Below the pieces are notes generated by a model, which searched no databases, was not told where the DNA came from, and was given only the letters and a program-made list of their open reading frames with translations. Shown here one piece after another: positions 34,490 through 47,700 of a stretch of DNA of 64,000 bases. Position 1 is the stretch's first letter; each line of letters opens with the position of its first letter. The DNA lies in NCBI RefSeq assembly GCF_000003815.2, contig NC_049985.1:24886178-24950177 (forward strand). Reading direction: 5' to 3'. Source of the DNA: Branchiostoma floridae. Lineage: Eukaryota > Chordata > Leptocardii > Amphioxiformes > Branchiostomatidae. Both the position numbers and the translations under genes were made by a program.

Positions 34490-37400
34490 AGGCAACACGT
34501 AATCTCCGAGCAGATCAATTAAGGGCTATAGGCAGCGTCAAGAAATCGTGCACCATCTATTTTCAGAAAAAGCCGCAAAAGACAAACGGCATTAGCTGTA
34601 GTCCACTGTCCAGTATGCTTGTCTAAAATGAGCTATAACTGTAGGGGAATTTTCTCAGCACACTGAACTTGTTCAAATCATCTTTCTTCTCTGTCACGAC
34701 CAGTTAAATGTTAGCTCTTCAGTGAGCGTAACTTGATTGAGATCTTTGTCCTTTTCCCTGTCTTAGACTTTGCAAACCTGGGACGTAAAGGAGGATGATG
34801 TAGACTGCATGAGGACTTACTAGCATCAAAGGGGGAGTTACTCCCGGGCTAAGTCCACCCCATTTTACCATGTCTTAGGGCTATTGCATGGTGTTACTTT
34901 TGGTGGACTATTATCCAGCGTAAGTCCTTTACACTAATTAAGGAAGTAAGTCCATCTTCAGCACTCCCAGAATAAGTCCATTTTCAGACCATTGAACTTA
35001 CTGTTTGTTTGAACCTTTATCTATTCATGAAAGCTCAAATCAAGCCGCTTTTCATTGAGGGTGAAAAGAGGACTATGGTCTATGGTTAAGTCGTTTCTAA
35101 GTCCAAGGTTTGCAAGGTTTATGTTGGGAGAAAATTATGTTTTAAAATCGTGACACAAATCCCTCAAATAAAGTGACAACTGTCAGAAACTGGACCAGTG
35201 TAAATGCACAACATCCTCCTTTCCCAGTCACCTCACACTGTCCCCTGAAGGAGTCTTCTTATGAGTAGAAATGATACGATCGATAGCCCCAATAAACATT
35301 TTCTCCCAGCCGCAAGCACGATGTCTGGCTAATATGCGTGCATCAGTAATATGAACCATAAAATTCTCATCAATAATTCTCACAGGCTGTGGGGAGTCTC
35401 CCTGGCTTGCATGTCAGTCAGCTGTACATGTTACTGGCTCACGGTTACAAATGTCTATGGAGTGCCTTTAAAAGTTATTTTCTCAATCAAAGTAGTACGC
35501 ACTCTTATAACTTTTCAAAATCCGAAAGTGGTCGCAAGACGTTGACAAAGTAAACCCATTGTAAGACGGGCACTCATGGCTTGGAACAGCATTGAAAGAT
35601 CAAGATAAATCTCGATGCAAGAAAATATTATTATTATAATAACAGTACTTTTATAGAGAATATTTCGTATATGTGTCATCAGTAAATGCCACGAAATACA
35701 CTTCGAGTTGCGTAAGACGCCCCTGATCTTCCGGTCGCGGAACGTCCCTCACTGTCTGTAGCAATGTTGATATAAAATCCTACCGCCATATGCATCATTG
35801 TGTTGTATAAAAAGGGCAAATTCCAACAAACAAGCAAACAAATACATTTGGGAATCTGTAATTATAATAAAAGTTTTATTTTCAATATTACACATAATTG
35901 GCTCTGGTCAAAGAGCCTTCTGTTTATGTGACAGATCATTTCATACATGTGCAAGCTACATGTATACCACAAGAGCATTGTTGCAATAGAGAACTACTGC
36001 AAAAAAACTGCATATTCTGAAAAGTGAGTCAGACTTCAAATTAGGTGGCTTATTTTGTCAAAAACCAACAAACCCTCAAAACAGAAAAATGTACACTCTT
36101 CTCCGACATTAAACAAGATTTTCATCATGTATTCCGATACTGCACCTTGTTTGAGTAATATTTATATCTCATTGCTCAATATATACAAAATATGTTTCTT
36201 ACATACATTTTATACACACACCTACTGCATAGTCAAGGATTGGTGACTTGTATCATTGGAATCTGTCACTTTCAACATGACCCCTTCAAAAACTGTACAG
36301 CATTCTTTTATGATCTACAGACCAATTGCCCAAGATAATACAATATATCTTAATATACACGGCTACTTCATAGCTTCTTTCTGTCATACTTGACAGGGGC
36401 TTAAGCTTGTGGAGAAACCTGTTTCATTGAACAGTCGATGAACCGAACTACTGGCTATGACGATTGGTGCAGTAACGTCATTGGAATGCCTGACTTACAT
36501 CGTGACCCCTCAAAAAACTTTATAGCCTTCTTTCATCAACTACAGATCAATTGTCGGAGATAATGACACCTGGATGGACCAGTCGAGTCAGACATTACCG
36601 CCCATAATGAACAGGGTGCTCCCTTTACCCGCATTTTACAGCACAGAGCCCATCCACCATTTGGATCTATTTTCCTCCTGGGTTTTATTGTGCATTAACG
36701 ATTTAGCTGGTTTGCACTGTGGTATTCTAAGCTTCCAGTCAATAAAGGATATTTTTAGTGCCGGTCATCGGATCAGGTCAGTCTGCAAACTCTGAGGGAG
36801 AGTACTCACTTGATCCCTCACACAGAAAGGTTATGGTGAGGTCACATTGGTTGTACGATTGTGATGTCGTGGAAGTTTCAAGTAGGCGGTGACAAACCCT
36901 TACCACTGATAAGGATCTAAGACTACATGTATTTGTAGTTTTCTGTCACTACTTTGTATCATAAGAGGATTTTGTAGTTGTTATTTTATTCCTTGTATGT
37001 TAACATTCCCTTGTAATTGTATCAATGTTTGCATAATGTATCATTCTGCATAAAGTGCGCAATTCAGCGTCTTCTGTTGTAAGACGTTGCAATGCATTTT
37101 AAATTAATGTTCTTGCTTTGAACAAATAAAGACAGCCTTTTTCGTTTAGTAAACTAAAAAGATAGCAGAGTTTTGTACGACATATCCGCAATTACACCAA
37201 GAGCGCCAATCATAGGACGTATGTGACCTGAAGACAATTGGCATTTTGAAAAAGACTCTCAAAGCATTTTAGGAAAGTTGAACCAAAGTGCTGTAACTAG
37301 CTACAAGACTGCCCAAAATTGACTTGACTTGATTAAGATATTATAAAGATTCATATCAGTTTTCCACATTAGTGACAAGCAGCAACAATATCACACAAGA

Positions 37401-37495
37401 TATTGACAATACAGTCAGCTCCTTTTCCAGTCACACACTACCAGAAATTATTCGTGTGCAATATCATTGCTGTACACACAGGGGAAATAAGACCC
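34490..37495. other. No gene seen (apart from one tandem duplication)
   Basis: 34840-35110 has several AAGTCCA-containing blocks (probably a decayed element), and 36250-36565 a tandem duplication. No supported exon on either strand. Confidence 0.45.
36250..36565 (+). repeat. Diverged tandem duplication
   Basis: 36250-36345 and 36477-36565 share CATTGGAAT, TGACCCCTCAAAAA, ACTACAGA.CAATTG and AGATAAT in order. Non-coding. Confidence 0.6.
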
Positions 37496-37744
37496 TTATC
37501 TGACAGCCACGGTGTATGATTTTATCGATTGTCTCCGTGGTGCGCTGGAGTTTCTCTTCTGTCCAGCATTCTTGCGCATCAGGTCAACTTCAAGTTCAGG
37601 GTCAAATCCTGAGTTTACATTCCCGACAACAGCTTCAACCCACCTCTCCTTTCTCTTGAGATAGAAACTTATTTGCAGGTATAACGTTAGATGTTTGGAC
37701 TGCAATCTCTTTGCCTTTATAATGCGGTACTCTTCCCCTGAGTA
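37496..37744 (-). CDS. Candidate terminal coding exon, function unknown
   Basis: An 82-codon minus-strand frame ends in TAA at 37496 and begins at a TGTGTACAG acceptor. It is Lys/Arg-rich: YSGEEYRIIKAKRLQSKH, FYLKRKERWVEAVV, FDPELEVDLMRKNAGQKR and a final SYTVAVR. It reads like protein but matches nothing I recognise. An internal AG (before TTTCTATC, about 37677) would accept a phase-2 splice, so it could be an alternative last exon of the WDR gene above it. It may also belong to another gene or be chance. Confidence 0.35.
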   Translation of the reverse strand, partial: YSGEEYRIIKAKRLQSKHLTLYLQISFYLKRKERWVEAVVGNVNSGFDPELEVDLMRKNAGQKRNSSAPRRQSIKSYTVAVR

Positions 37745-38100
37745 CTGTACACAAGGGCTCTAGCCAGCACCTGCTGTCTTTCCATCATTGTTATGGAAGG
37801 CTGTTTTTACGTATAGATTATTTTATGTCCCACGCATTGTTTGGGAACCCATGTTGTTAATTTTCATATATTGATGAACCTGTGGTTTAAAGCTTACAAA
37901 GCTACATTTTTCATCAATTTCAGTTGTCATTTTTCATCTTTTCTGACAGACTGGTCAAATTTTGTCCATCCCAAGACGGAAAGATGTGCCCTGGAGACAG
38001 CCCTGGTATGACGGAATAATTCTATGACCATTCTGTCAACCCTCCATCAAAAGTTGATGGGGAAAGATAAGTCATGTTTATATTATCCAAATTTGAATGC

Positions 38101-38515
38101 AATGGTGGAAATTCCCACAACGATGTTGGAAAATATGAGAATTTAGATGGCTAAAAAAGGGCCAAACAATGGTGGAAATTCCCACAACAATGATGTAAAA
38201 TATGCCTTCTTGTAGGATATTTCCGTCAAAGAGAATTTAGATGGCTAAAAAAGGGCCAAACAATGGTGGAAATTCCCACAACAATGATGGAAAATACGCC
38301 TTCTTGTAGGATGTTTCCGTCAAAGGAAATTTAGATGGCTACAAAAGGGTCAAACAATGGTGGAAATTCCCACAACAGTGATGGAAAATATGCCTTCTTG
38401 TAGGATATTTCCGTCAAAGAGAATGGTGGAAATTCCCACAACGATGACGGAAAATATGCCTCCTTGTAGGATATTTCCGTCAAAGTGAATTTGGATGGCT
38501 AAAAAAGGGCCAAAC
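38101..38515 (+). repeat. Modular tandem repeat just beyond the WDR stop
   Basis: Units start at 38101, 38168, 38262, 38356 and 38422 (67, 94, 94, 66 and 94 bp). Each begins AATGGTGGAAATTCCCACAA. Short units lack one of two modules: TTCTTGTAGGATATTTCC or TTAGATGGCTAAAAAAGG. Ends 34 bp from the TGA, so it may lie in the 3' UTR. Confidence 0.9.
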
Positions 38516-38548
38516 TGGCTAAAGCCCTGCTGCGCACTGTGCACGAGC

Positions 38549-38714
38549 TCAGTCCAATATATCTGCAAATGGGTCGTCTATCTCAGCAGAAGGGTTAGGC
38601 GGGATGATCTCGGGCGTGTCGACGAGGTCGTAACACTGGAGGCTCTGATACGCGTTGGGTCCGCCGTGGTCCTTGAACTTGTTGGGGGCGTTCATCATCT
38701 TCTCGTGGCGTAAC
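38549..38714 (-). CDS. WDR49/64-like exon 24 (last exon, TGA stop)
   Basis: 166 nt including TGA at 38549-38551. Encodes LRHEKMMNAPNKFKDHGG, then AYQSLQCYDLVDTPEIIPP, and a terminal acidic DDPFADILD. Acceptor TTCCCTCAG. No canonical AATAAA was found on the minus strand just beyond the stop; a tandem repeat begins within 35 bp. Confidence 0.9.
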
Positions 38715-41700
38715 CTGAGGGAAGACAAAGGAAATTGAATGAGACGGGCTGAACACAGTCTATTTCACTCACGGATAGACTGATGACTGAAAGCGCATGA
38801 CAAGCTTGTATACACTGTATCATGCCAAAGGGCAGTTTTACAGATAAAAGAAACTTAGAATCTCAGTTGTTTATCATCTCCCATTGACTTACTGTAAATG
38901 CATTGATGTTCACAGGGATTTAATTTCACGGTAGCGGGATAAGGGACTTTTCGCGATGGTTTAAGTTTGTGGTAGCACCATGCACTGTAGTCTCTCACTG
39001 CCATGGAAAAATGTTCGCGGTTTTAAGTTTGCGGCGAATTTCTGCATTAATTTATTCTACAGTATTTTTACATTTTGAGGTGTACATCAACAGTTCAAGA
39101 CATTGGAGCAAAAAATGATATCCATCTAGCACGACATTATCATTATTATTTAAAAAAACATTGAACACCGGGTGGCATAAAATGCTGTGTGGTCAAATAT
39201 CTAAATTTGGATGTTATTGACCTCACTAATGATCGATCACTATAATTCCCCTGTGAGGGATGTGGAAAGCCATGCACAAGACTGGCTAGTCTTGAAGCTA
39301 ACATCGGGAGTGTCTTCCGTCAGGATGAAAAGAACTGACAGTGTGATGATGATGATCATTAATGCCCCTTGCCGCTAAAGGCTGCAACTATGCTGAGCCC
39401 ATTGAATGCTCATTGAATTTCGTGGATATCAATTTTTTCTACGTTTTTTTTGCTGTTGTTTTATTGTATTTTCAATTTCATATTTCTACATTTCCCAATG
39501 ATTGTATTTCAATTGTGAACTCAAATGCAATTTTCGTTGCTGCATGCCATGGTCACTCAAAGTGAAAAGGAGGGTCCAGTAAGAAGAAATTACTCAGTAT
39601 ATATAGATAAAAGATGTTTCATAATTGGATTATGAAAGACTCGCAAACTGTATGTAAAACTGATTTATGATCTGGAAATGCCAGCATGTATACAGGCACA
39701 TCCATCTTGCTGTCTCCACAAAATGGATGCGGATCCAATCCCATCTACCGTGATTGATTGAACAAGAGTGATGAACTGACAAGTAATCGTCTGCAGGATT
39801 GTCTGAGCTTTCGCTGTAGAACAACAAATCAATTCTTAATTAACGATGTCGAATCCATCAGGTTGTTGACATCTGACCCCGGCTAGCCCTGCTGATGTCA
39901 CTAGGAGGTTAGAATAACCAGCTCTGATTGGCCCAGCCATTGCAATGGTAAAAGTAGGGTCAGCCAACATTCATGACTAGTTTCATCAGGTTGATAACAA
40001 ATAACAAAGCTCTTGCAATTGGTGCACGGCCAAGTATTTTTACCTGGCCAATATTTTGGGGACCATCTGTCACCTTCATACGGGCAATTATGACAGCATG
40101 CTAGTTCTACTTCATGAACTGTGATAAAGGACTAAGCCTCCGTTGCAGTCTTCGAATGGGACTGGTTTTGATTTTAGGGGCGGGGGGTGGGGCTCTCGTA
40201 TGCCGTTGGCTAGGTTCTCTTATGCCAGGAAAGGAAGTTTCCTGAGGAAGGGAGTTTGCTGTGGAAAAAAAGGACTTTGCCCCGTCCTGACCTCTTTAAA
40301 ATGTCAGCTAGGTAAAAAAAGACTCTTCTTTATGCAAAAAAAACTTTATTATCTAGGGTTTGCCTAATTTGGAATCCATCCTATTTTAGCCCCAGTTTGC
40401 ACCAATGCAGAATAGAATGCCTGTCCAGAAATATTTCATCCTTGTGTCTTACATTAATTTGAGAATCAACACTTTTCAATGTAACAACGTACACAATGTA
40501 GTAGCATGACGGGGAAAGTCAAACTATTGAAAGACTGTTCAAACATAGTTTCTATGCTGTTACAAAGACCAGTCAAGTCAATCAGAGCCCGATATTTTGG
40601 GCAAATACTCAAATGCCAGTTGTTTCTCTCTATAGTATGACCACCCAGACTATACGGCAAGGGTGGGAGGAGCAAATCGATGGGAGGAGCGAACCGAACT
40701 GAACTAAGATACCAGGGTAGGATCCGCCTTACCTTTTTCCAATGGCCTTTCCAAAAGGTTGTCTCTTCAGTTCTTCAGCAATTTCATCATCTCCTACCAA
40801 CAACTCAGAGTGCAGGGTGGAGAAGTTGGGCGCTGTGTGAGGCTGGGGGGACGAATTAGAGGACATTTTATGTCATCACAAGGTCATAGGTCATATCAAG
40901 GTCATTCACCTTAAGTAGTGCAATAAGATAATAAATCTATCCAAATATTCAACTTGTACTGTTCAGTACAAATAAATCTGGTGTGTTATGCCATTGGGTA
41001 GTTTACCGGGTACATGTCTACCAGAAATGCCATTTTCTTATCTTTTTTGTTTCTCCTTATATTCAGAATTTTTTTTCTAGTCAAGATTACTTTTAAGTTA
41101 AGAGTTAAGAATTTTCTTCTTAAGTAATTTTTTTCTTACAGCATTTTTCTTGAACTAAGATTATTCTTCTTACAAGTTTCTACTTTGTAAACTTAAGTCA
41201 CACAGAATGTTGTAGTAAGTTTTTTTTTTCTCAATGCAGATACCGTATCTGTAAAATGATTATCATTACAAGTTTAATTTAGTGCCAAACATTCTTAGGC
41301 CACACAATGCATTACCTTGTTTTATGGTTTTAAAGTTAAACCATGATTATACTCTTCCCCATGCCAAATGCTGCCTTAAGTCAACTGGCTTTGTTTTTCA
41401 AGAAGTTGAACTCACCCTTCTCTGTAAATCATCATCATCATCCCCTGCATCGCTACCCTCCATGGAGTCGGCATGGACTACATCAGCCACGGACATCCTC
41501 CTGTCAATCACCGGGTGGCTGGGCATGCTCAGTGGGTCCACCAGCACGTCGTAGGGCACCATGGGGTGGGAATATGTGCTGGGGTTGTAGATATCCCAGG
41601 GGTCAGGCTGACCAAATGTTCCTGGGTGACATATAGACATGTTAACTCAACGTTTTAACCCTTAAACTTACAAGCCCGGATATATCCAGCACATATACAT

Positions 41701-44700
41701 ACCCTGTGTGCCACGCATGGATATATCTGGAATAGCGTATCCCCCTGAAGATGTAATTGTAGTGCACAAACCCCGGAAGTTAGGGTCTTTGGCCTTGTTT
41801 GGGGATTTCTTTTTGGAGGTCAGTGGCCAACCCTGGCACTGATAGCATTTTATAGGGCTCTGGCAGTTTAAGGGTTAAACGTGGGGCACCATAGACTTTC
41901 AGCAACTTATGATCCAATGCTCACAAAGTTACGTGCTCTATCTGCATGCATCAACCTTGACAAAGACTGGAGTTAAAGATTTGTCCATTTTCTTGTAATT
42001 AAAAGTTACAGTCTCACAACTCTGCTTCGGGTTTGACGGGACTCATATAAACAGACAAATAGACCTGTGAATGTATTTCTATAACCTGCTATAATTAACA
42101 ATAGCTACAAAATATAAGACAAAGTCATTGACTATAATATGCTGCAAAGCTCTACAGAAGTCCACAAAATCAGTGACTAAAATGGCTCAGAGCTACCAAG
42201 TCTCAAGAGTTCTTGCAACGTAATCCTGTAATCTTAAGGAGGTAAAGATGGGATGGGATGTCCCTGAAGCTCGACTGGTAGCAGCCTCACATCCTTTTGA
42301 GCTCCAGGTTCCAATTAGTTGGTAACTGGGAGATTTCAGTTGAAATCCTGGCAAGGCCATCGTGATAATTAGCTACACCTGTCTTTCAGAAGGGGCATAA
42401 AATTGGGGGGTCCACAAGTTTGAGGAGGTGCCTCCAGGATTTTAAGGGGAAAGACTGGTAACCCATCCCTCTAAAAAATGTACCCAGCTACTGAAACAAC
42501 AAGAAAACTTGCTAACCGTACATTTAAGGCACTACACTTAAGGAACTACAAACTTTAAGCTTAACAATTAACAACAACAACAAGCGCAGAAAAATACAAA
42601 GCTCGCTGCAGTACCGCATGAAAATGCCAGGTAAGCTGTTTTCGAACTTGGCCTTCCTTTCCACAACTGCTACAACCTGCTACAACCTACCAAACGTCAC
42701 CAAGTTCCATCCACAATTTCTTGAGTTATGCTGTTGACCTACATATAGACCCACCAATAACCAAAAAAATTACCCTTCTTGGTGAAGGGAAAAATGTGTG
42801 TAATGTATGCAAAATCTTCCTTGCTGGGTTATCAGTCAAACTCACCAACAAAGTTGCCCTCCAGTGTCCAGACACGGACCGTGCAGTCCAGAGCACAGGT
42901 GATCACAATGTTGTGTTCTTCTATCAGGTCCATACTGAACAGATGGAGAAAAGCACATGTGAGTCAGCAAGAACTCCCTCTATCTCCTGTACCATTATAT
43001 AATAATGTAGGTAAGATTTTTGTTCTATTCTTTGTAATTCACAATTATCATAAACTGTAATGCTAAGTGTTTCGTAAATGACACTGTAAGAAAGAGGAAC
43101 ATTTCCAATTAATCATTTTATGAAGTTCTTGAAAATATCATTTTGTATTTAGATGGGGTGGTAAAAATCATGTTGCCCCTGTTCACCTATAGTAATCAAT
43201 GATAATCATGTAGTATTGCAAAATTGAATATGTTATGAAAATGTACAACTTTAATAACATTAATATAACGTTACCTGATTTATGGTTTATGGTTTATTCA
43301 TAACATTAGGTTACATTTCCTACAGAAATCAACTCTTTCCAAAACAATTGTTTGGAATTTTGTTGACTGGTGTTTGTCAATAAGAAAAAAAATTAGATAA
43401 CAAATTCCAGCAAATCGTATTTAGCTCAGTCCCCGGGGACTCACAAATGTTCATTGATCAGTAACCAATAAAGACCTGCGTCCAATCACACTGTATTGAT
43501 TAGGGTTGAATCACCAGGTCAGCAGAAGGACTCCATCAGCAAATTGTTGTACAAGGCTTTGATGCCTTCCAAGTACATTTGCTATAAGGCCTATGAAAAA
43601 AGATGTCCGGTTTCTGGTTTTACGACCAACCGTAGCAAAAATCTGGAAACCCTAGCCTTTGTTTTTGGCCAGCTTCTTTTCAAGAGATGTAAAATTTTTG
43701 ACCTGGCATCTAGTGATGAAATTCACAACAAATTTCCACAGGTATTTCACGATATTTTGACAAATGAGGGCTTAATTGGAACAGTTGATGTAAGGATGTG
43801 TAGTAAATGCTGTACTGTATACAGTCTTATACTAATACTTATTCGTTTACACATCTACATGCAAGCAATTGATAAACCAATGAATGAGTATTACAGTGTA
43901 TATACTTGTGCTTGTACAATTTATATATCATTGTAATATGGTATCAAAAATACCACTGCATTATGCTTTTCAATTTTACATTTGTTTTACACATACATAA
44001 CAAAAAAGTAATAATTATGATTATTCAGCCAAAGTATAAAAACAAGAATATGAGAATCATTTCTTACTGACTCAATTTTTTTTAGGACAGTTGTCAGAAA
44101 CACAGCATCATTTTCCTAGGCCCAAGAGTTCTTCCTTAAGTGTTAGCCTTGGCCATTTCCTGGATTACAAGTTCAGTAATGTTGTTAACAAGCCCCAAGT
44201 ACAGCGGTTAGACCCCGCTGGCAGTGATGAATGGGGAACTGTGCGCCTGTCTGGTCACTAATGTGTTCCATTGATTTCTTCTAGCTTGCCTGCTTTGAAA
44301 ATCGGAGTGGAAGTTTTAAGCAACAGGCCTCAAACTTGTATAGTAGATGCAATGTTTTTGAAAGGTTTTGAAAAGAATATTCAATTTAGGGATGAGATGA
44401 ACTGGTTTATTGGATACACAATGCACCAAAGGTATATTGGCATTGCTATGGGACAATCATAAAACCATGCCAATTCAATTTGTTAGCTTTTGGATTCAAA
44501 TGTAAAATGTATAGTGTAGGTTGGGAGATTAACATGAACAAGGTATTAAAGACTGTACAGTGGTAACACTAGTTCACCTTTATCTGCGGGGTAACCTATT
44601 TTCAGTTATTTTTAAAAACCAGGCTTAAAGTAAAGAAGGGATATCATTGAAATTCCAATGATTTCAAAATACAGTGTATTTCAGTTTGAAAGTACAGTCC

Positions 44701-47700
44701 CTGAACTTCATATCCAAGAAATACCGTTCTTAGAAACAATGGTAAGTATCATATTATATAATTAGGTAGAATTGTAGCACTGATACACATTTTCCTTGGA
44801 GTGATTATAGTCAGATGTTTTCCTCTCAGCCCTATGTTGTTATTTTGTTCACTTGCTGAACTCTCACACAAAAATAAATTTGTTTTGCCTAAAAGGTGTG
44901 GTTTCAGGAAGGCTGGTGTAAGGTAACTTTTAGGTATTGATCAGATAAGGGTACTTAGTAACTTACCCAGTTATACTCTGTGTGTGAGCTCTCCAGTCTC
45001 TGATCACTGCACAAACGATAACAGGAGAAAGAAATCAATTCATTGTGGTGTTAATGGAACAGCAAAAAACACTTAACACACTCCACTTCAAATTAGGGAT
45101 TCTGCTCACCCTATTTCGTCTCTACTTCTCATCAACAATAGAAGCCATTTGTGTTACTTGATATCGCTTTTATGTTGCATGTATGTTTCGGGGTTGCCCC
45201 CCAGGGAACTTTGAAAAACGCCTAAATAGGCGATATGTATCCCTGGTTAAATAAAAATAAACAAACAAATATATCAAAACTCTTTTTAAATGTTTTCGTT
45301 CTAGAAGAGTTTTGCCAAGAGCTTCAAATATATCATAAGTAAAGGCAAGGAAACAAAACTAGCAAGCACAACTCTAGATGATAGAGTGAAGAATAGTTCT
45401 ACAATGCTTTATCTGCATAGTAATACTATACAAAGCGATTATGATATGACGATAGTCGCTTCTGCATTTCATTATTTTAGAATCAAGCTGCATGCAGACC
45501 AACTTCCTTGTAACCCTGGTACTGTATTAGCGTACAATAAACTATTTGACTATTAAAGGGACTTAGTCTTGTGATCATTTGGGCAGGTCTGGTAATATAC
45601 ATTGAAACTATATATTGCTCAATCAGGTATTGGTAATGCCATCTCCTGAGAATGGGGTCATCGATCTTAAGTGCATTCAATCAATCCTTCTCCTGTCACT
45701 TCTCTGTGTGAAGACCCACAAATCATCACACTTTAAGAATAGACTGTGTCCCATAGAAGTAGGCCAACCTGAAATTAGTTTCATGGTGTTACGACTAAAC
45801 AAATTCTTTCAAAGGCCTCCTTGTCCAATAGACAGTGATTGTTGAGTGACCGTACATTGACGAAAATAGGATTTGAGTAACCATTGATTTTATGATTGGA
45901 ATATGATGAAAGATATAAAAGAATGGTTTAAAAGACAACAAAACACACAAAACTTAAGAAAATTAAATTTTGTTTTTAGGCAGATGTAATTTGCAGAGCG
46001 TTCCATGAAGTCTTTTTGACTACGGTTACAGTGTGGTTGTAGCCACTAGTGGGAAGGTGGTGTAAGTAACTCCTGTCAGTTTAATAGAACAGCTTAATTG
46101 CATCTTGTTGACAGATATATCGATTCCTGGCCACTCGGTAAAACCAGTGACATTTTCTGGTTTGGCAAGGTCTTGCCCCTCCTATTACATGGAGTGTGGC
46201 TTCCACGCCATTAAAGTAAAGCCAGGATGACTATGATTTTTATGATTATGGCATTCCAGCATCACTTATAGTCATCGAAATGACTAACTGTAATTCATGA
46301 ACTATTTCTTTTTGTTGCCTTTCCTGTTCCCCATTCAACTTGCATTCTTTAGCAAAATCCATTAAAGTTAATTAAAAAGATACTGCAAGTTAATAAAAAT
46401 ACATACATGATGTTGAGACAGATTTGTCTATCTTGTTGAGGAAAGAAGAAGAACAATTCAATAGACTTAATTAGACTCTGAAAGTAGACTTAGAGAGGAA
46501 TGGTACATGTGTTTACTGCTTTCTCTGATTAGCACTCAGCACAGAAAGATATGGTGTTATAATGGTAGTATGGAAGTTGAACAGTCTCCACTACCAGTGG
46601 ACTAGCCCCCTACTTTAGTGCCCTGTTTGGTCCAAAGGCTATGTAGAAATGTAGATATAAGCACTGCCCCTATAGACTGCCATTATACACATTGAAAGGT
46701 GTGGGAAGAATTTTAACTTAAAATGTAGAAAGGTATTCATTTTGTGTGATTGTACAAACTTACATGCAGGAGGTATAGGTGCCTCACCATCTTCACAGAA
46801 GCCATCGATGTCCCAGACATACACGAACCCTAAACAACAGATAGCAATAAAATGTTTTTTTAATGCCGATAATTCATGATTGTGTACTTTGTGTAAGTAT
46901 GAAGAGCAAATACATTGAGTACTTTTATCAACAAATACCATTTTCTATCAAAAATTATGATCAAGCTTTAAATTGTGGGGTTATATGTGGCACAATTACA
47001 GGGTGTTTGTCTCATAGAGCCAGAAACCCTACCATGCTACTGATCTTGCATCCTTGCAATTGGGAAAGGTACTCGACAAAACTTTCCTCTCTTCATCAAG
47101 GTGTAAATATGGGAAATGGGTACCTGACTTTGGTTGGTGTTTATACTGTATACTTGGTTGGTATTTATACTGTATACTTGACTCAGTTCAGTATCTGTCC
47201 TTAGCTACCAGATACTAAAACTTTATCAAGGGCCCACCTTGTGCAAGGTTACAACTGTCCAGCTAATTGTTGATTCCTTATGCATAGAGCCCAAATCTTC
47301 CACAAAATGATTGTGATGTATGTCATGAGTAGCTAAGCCCTCTACAGGAGGCTGATTGTGGGTGACAGGTGTGGAATATGAAATTAAACATCATTAATGC
47401 ACTGATGTACAGAAACTGGTTGTATACTGGTTTTAACGATTGTGTGTCATATGGTTTAGGGTGTTTGGCAAAGAATCAAGAGGTATATGACATGCATCGA
47501 TGTTGATGCCTTGCATGGAAAAGGCACTGAACACTAATTTCCTCATTTCACTCAACATGAGAAAACAAGTACCTGGCTTTGGTTAGGGACATCCCAAGGA
47601 TAAGACATTAAATGGAGGTCCAGTGTTTGATGAAAGCAACACCTCAAGTACATTGAAGAACTATTGAAGTATTGAAAAGAGTAGGGGTCCTTCCCGGTGT

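Noticed and set aside
38101-38515. CRISPR-like array
   Set aside because: The units are a tandem minisatellite without unique spacers and the genome is animal.
41282-41658. Plus-strand His/Ser-rich frames
   Set aside because: Antisense shadows of WDR exon 22.
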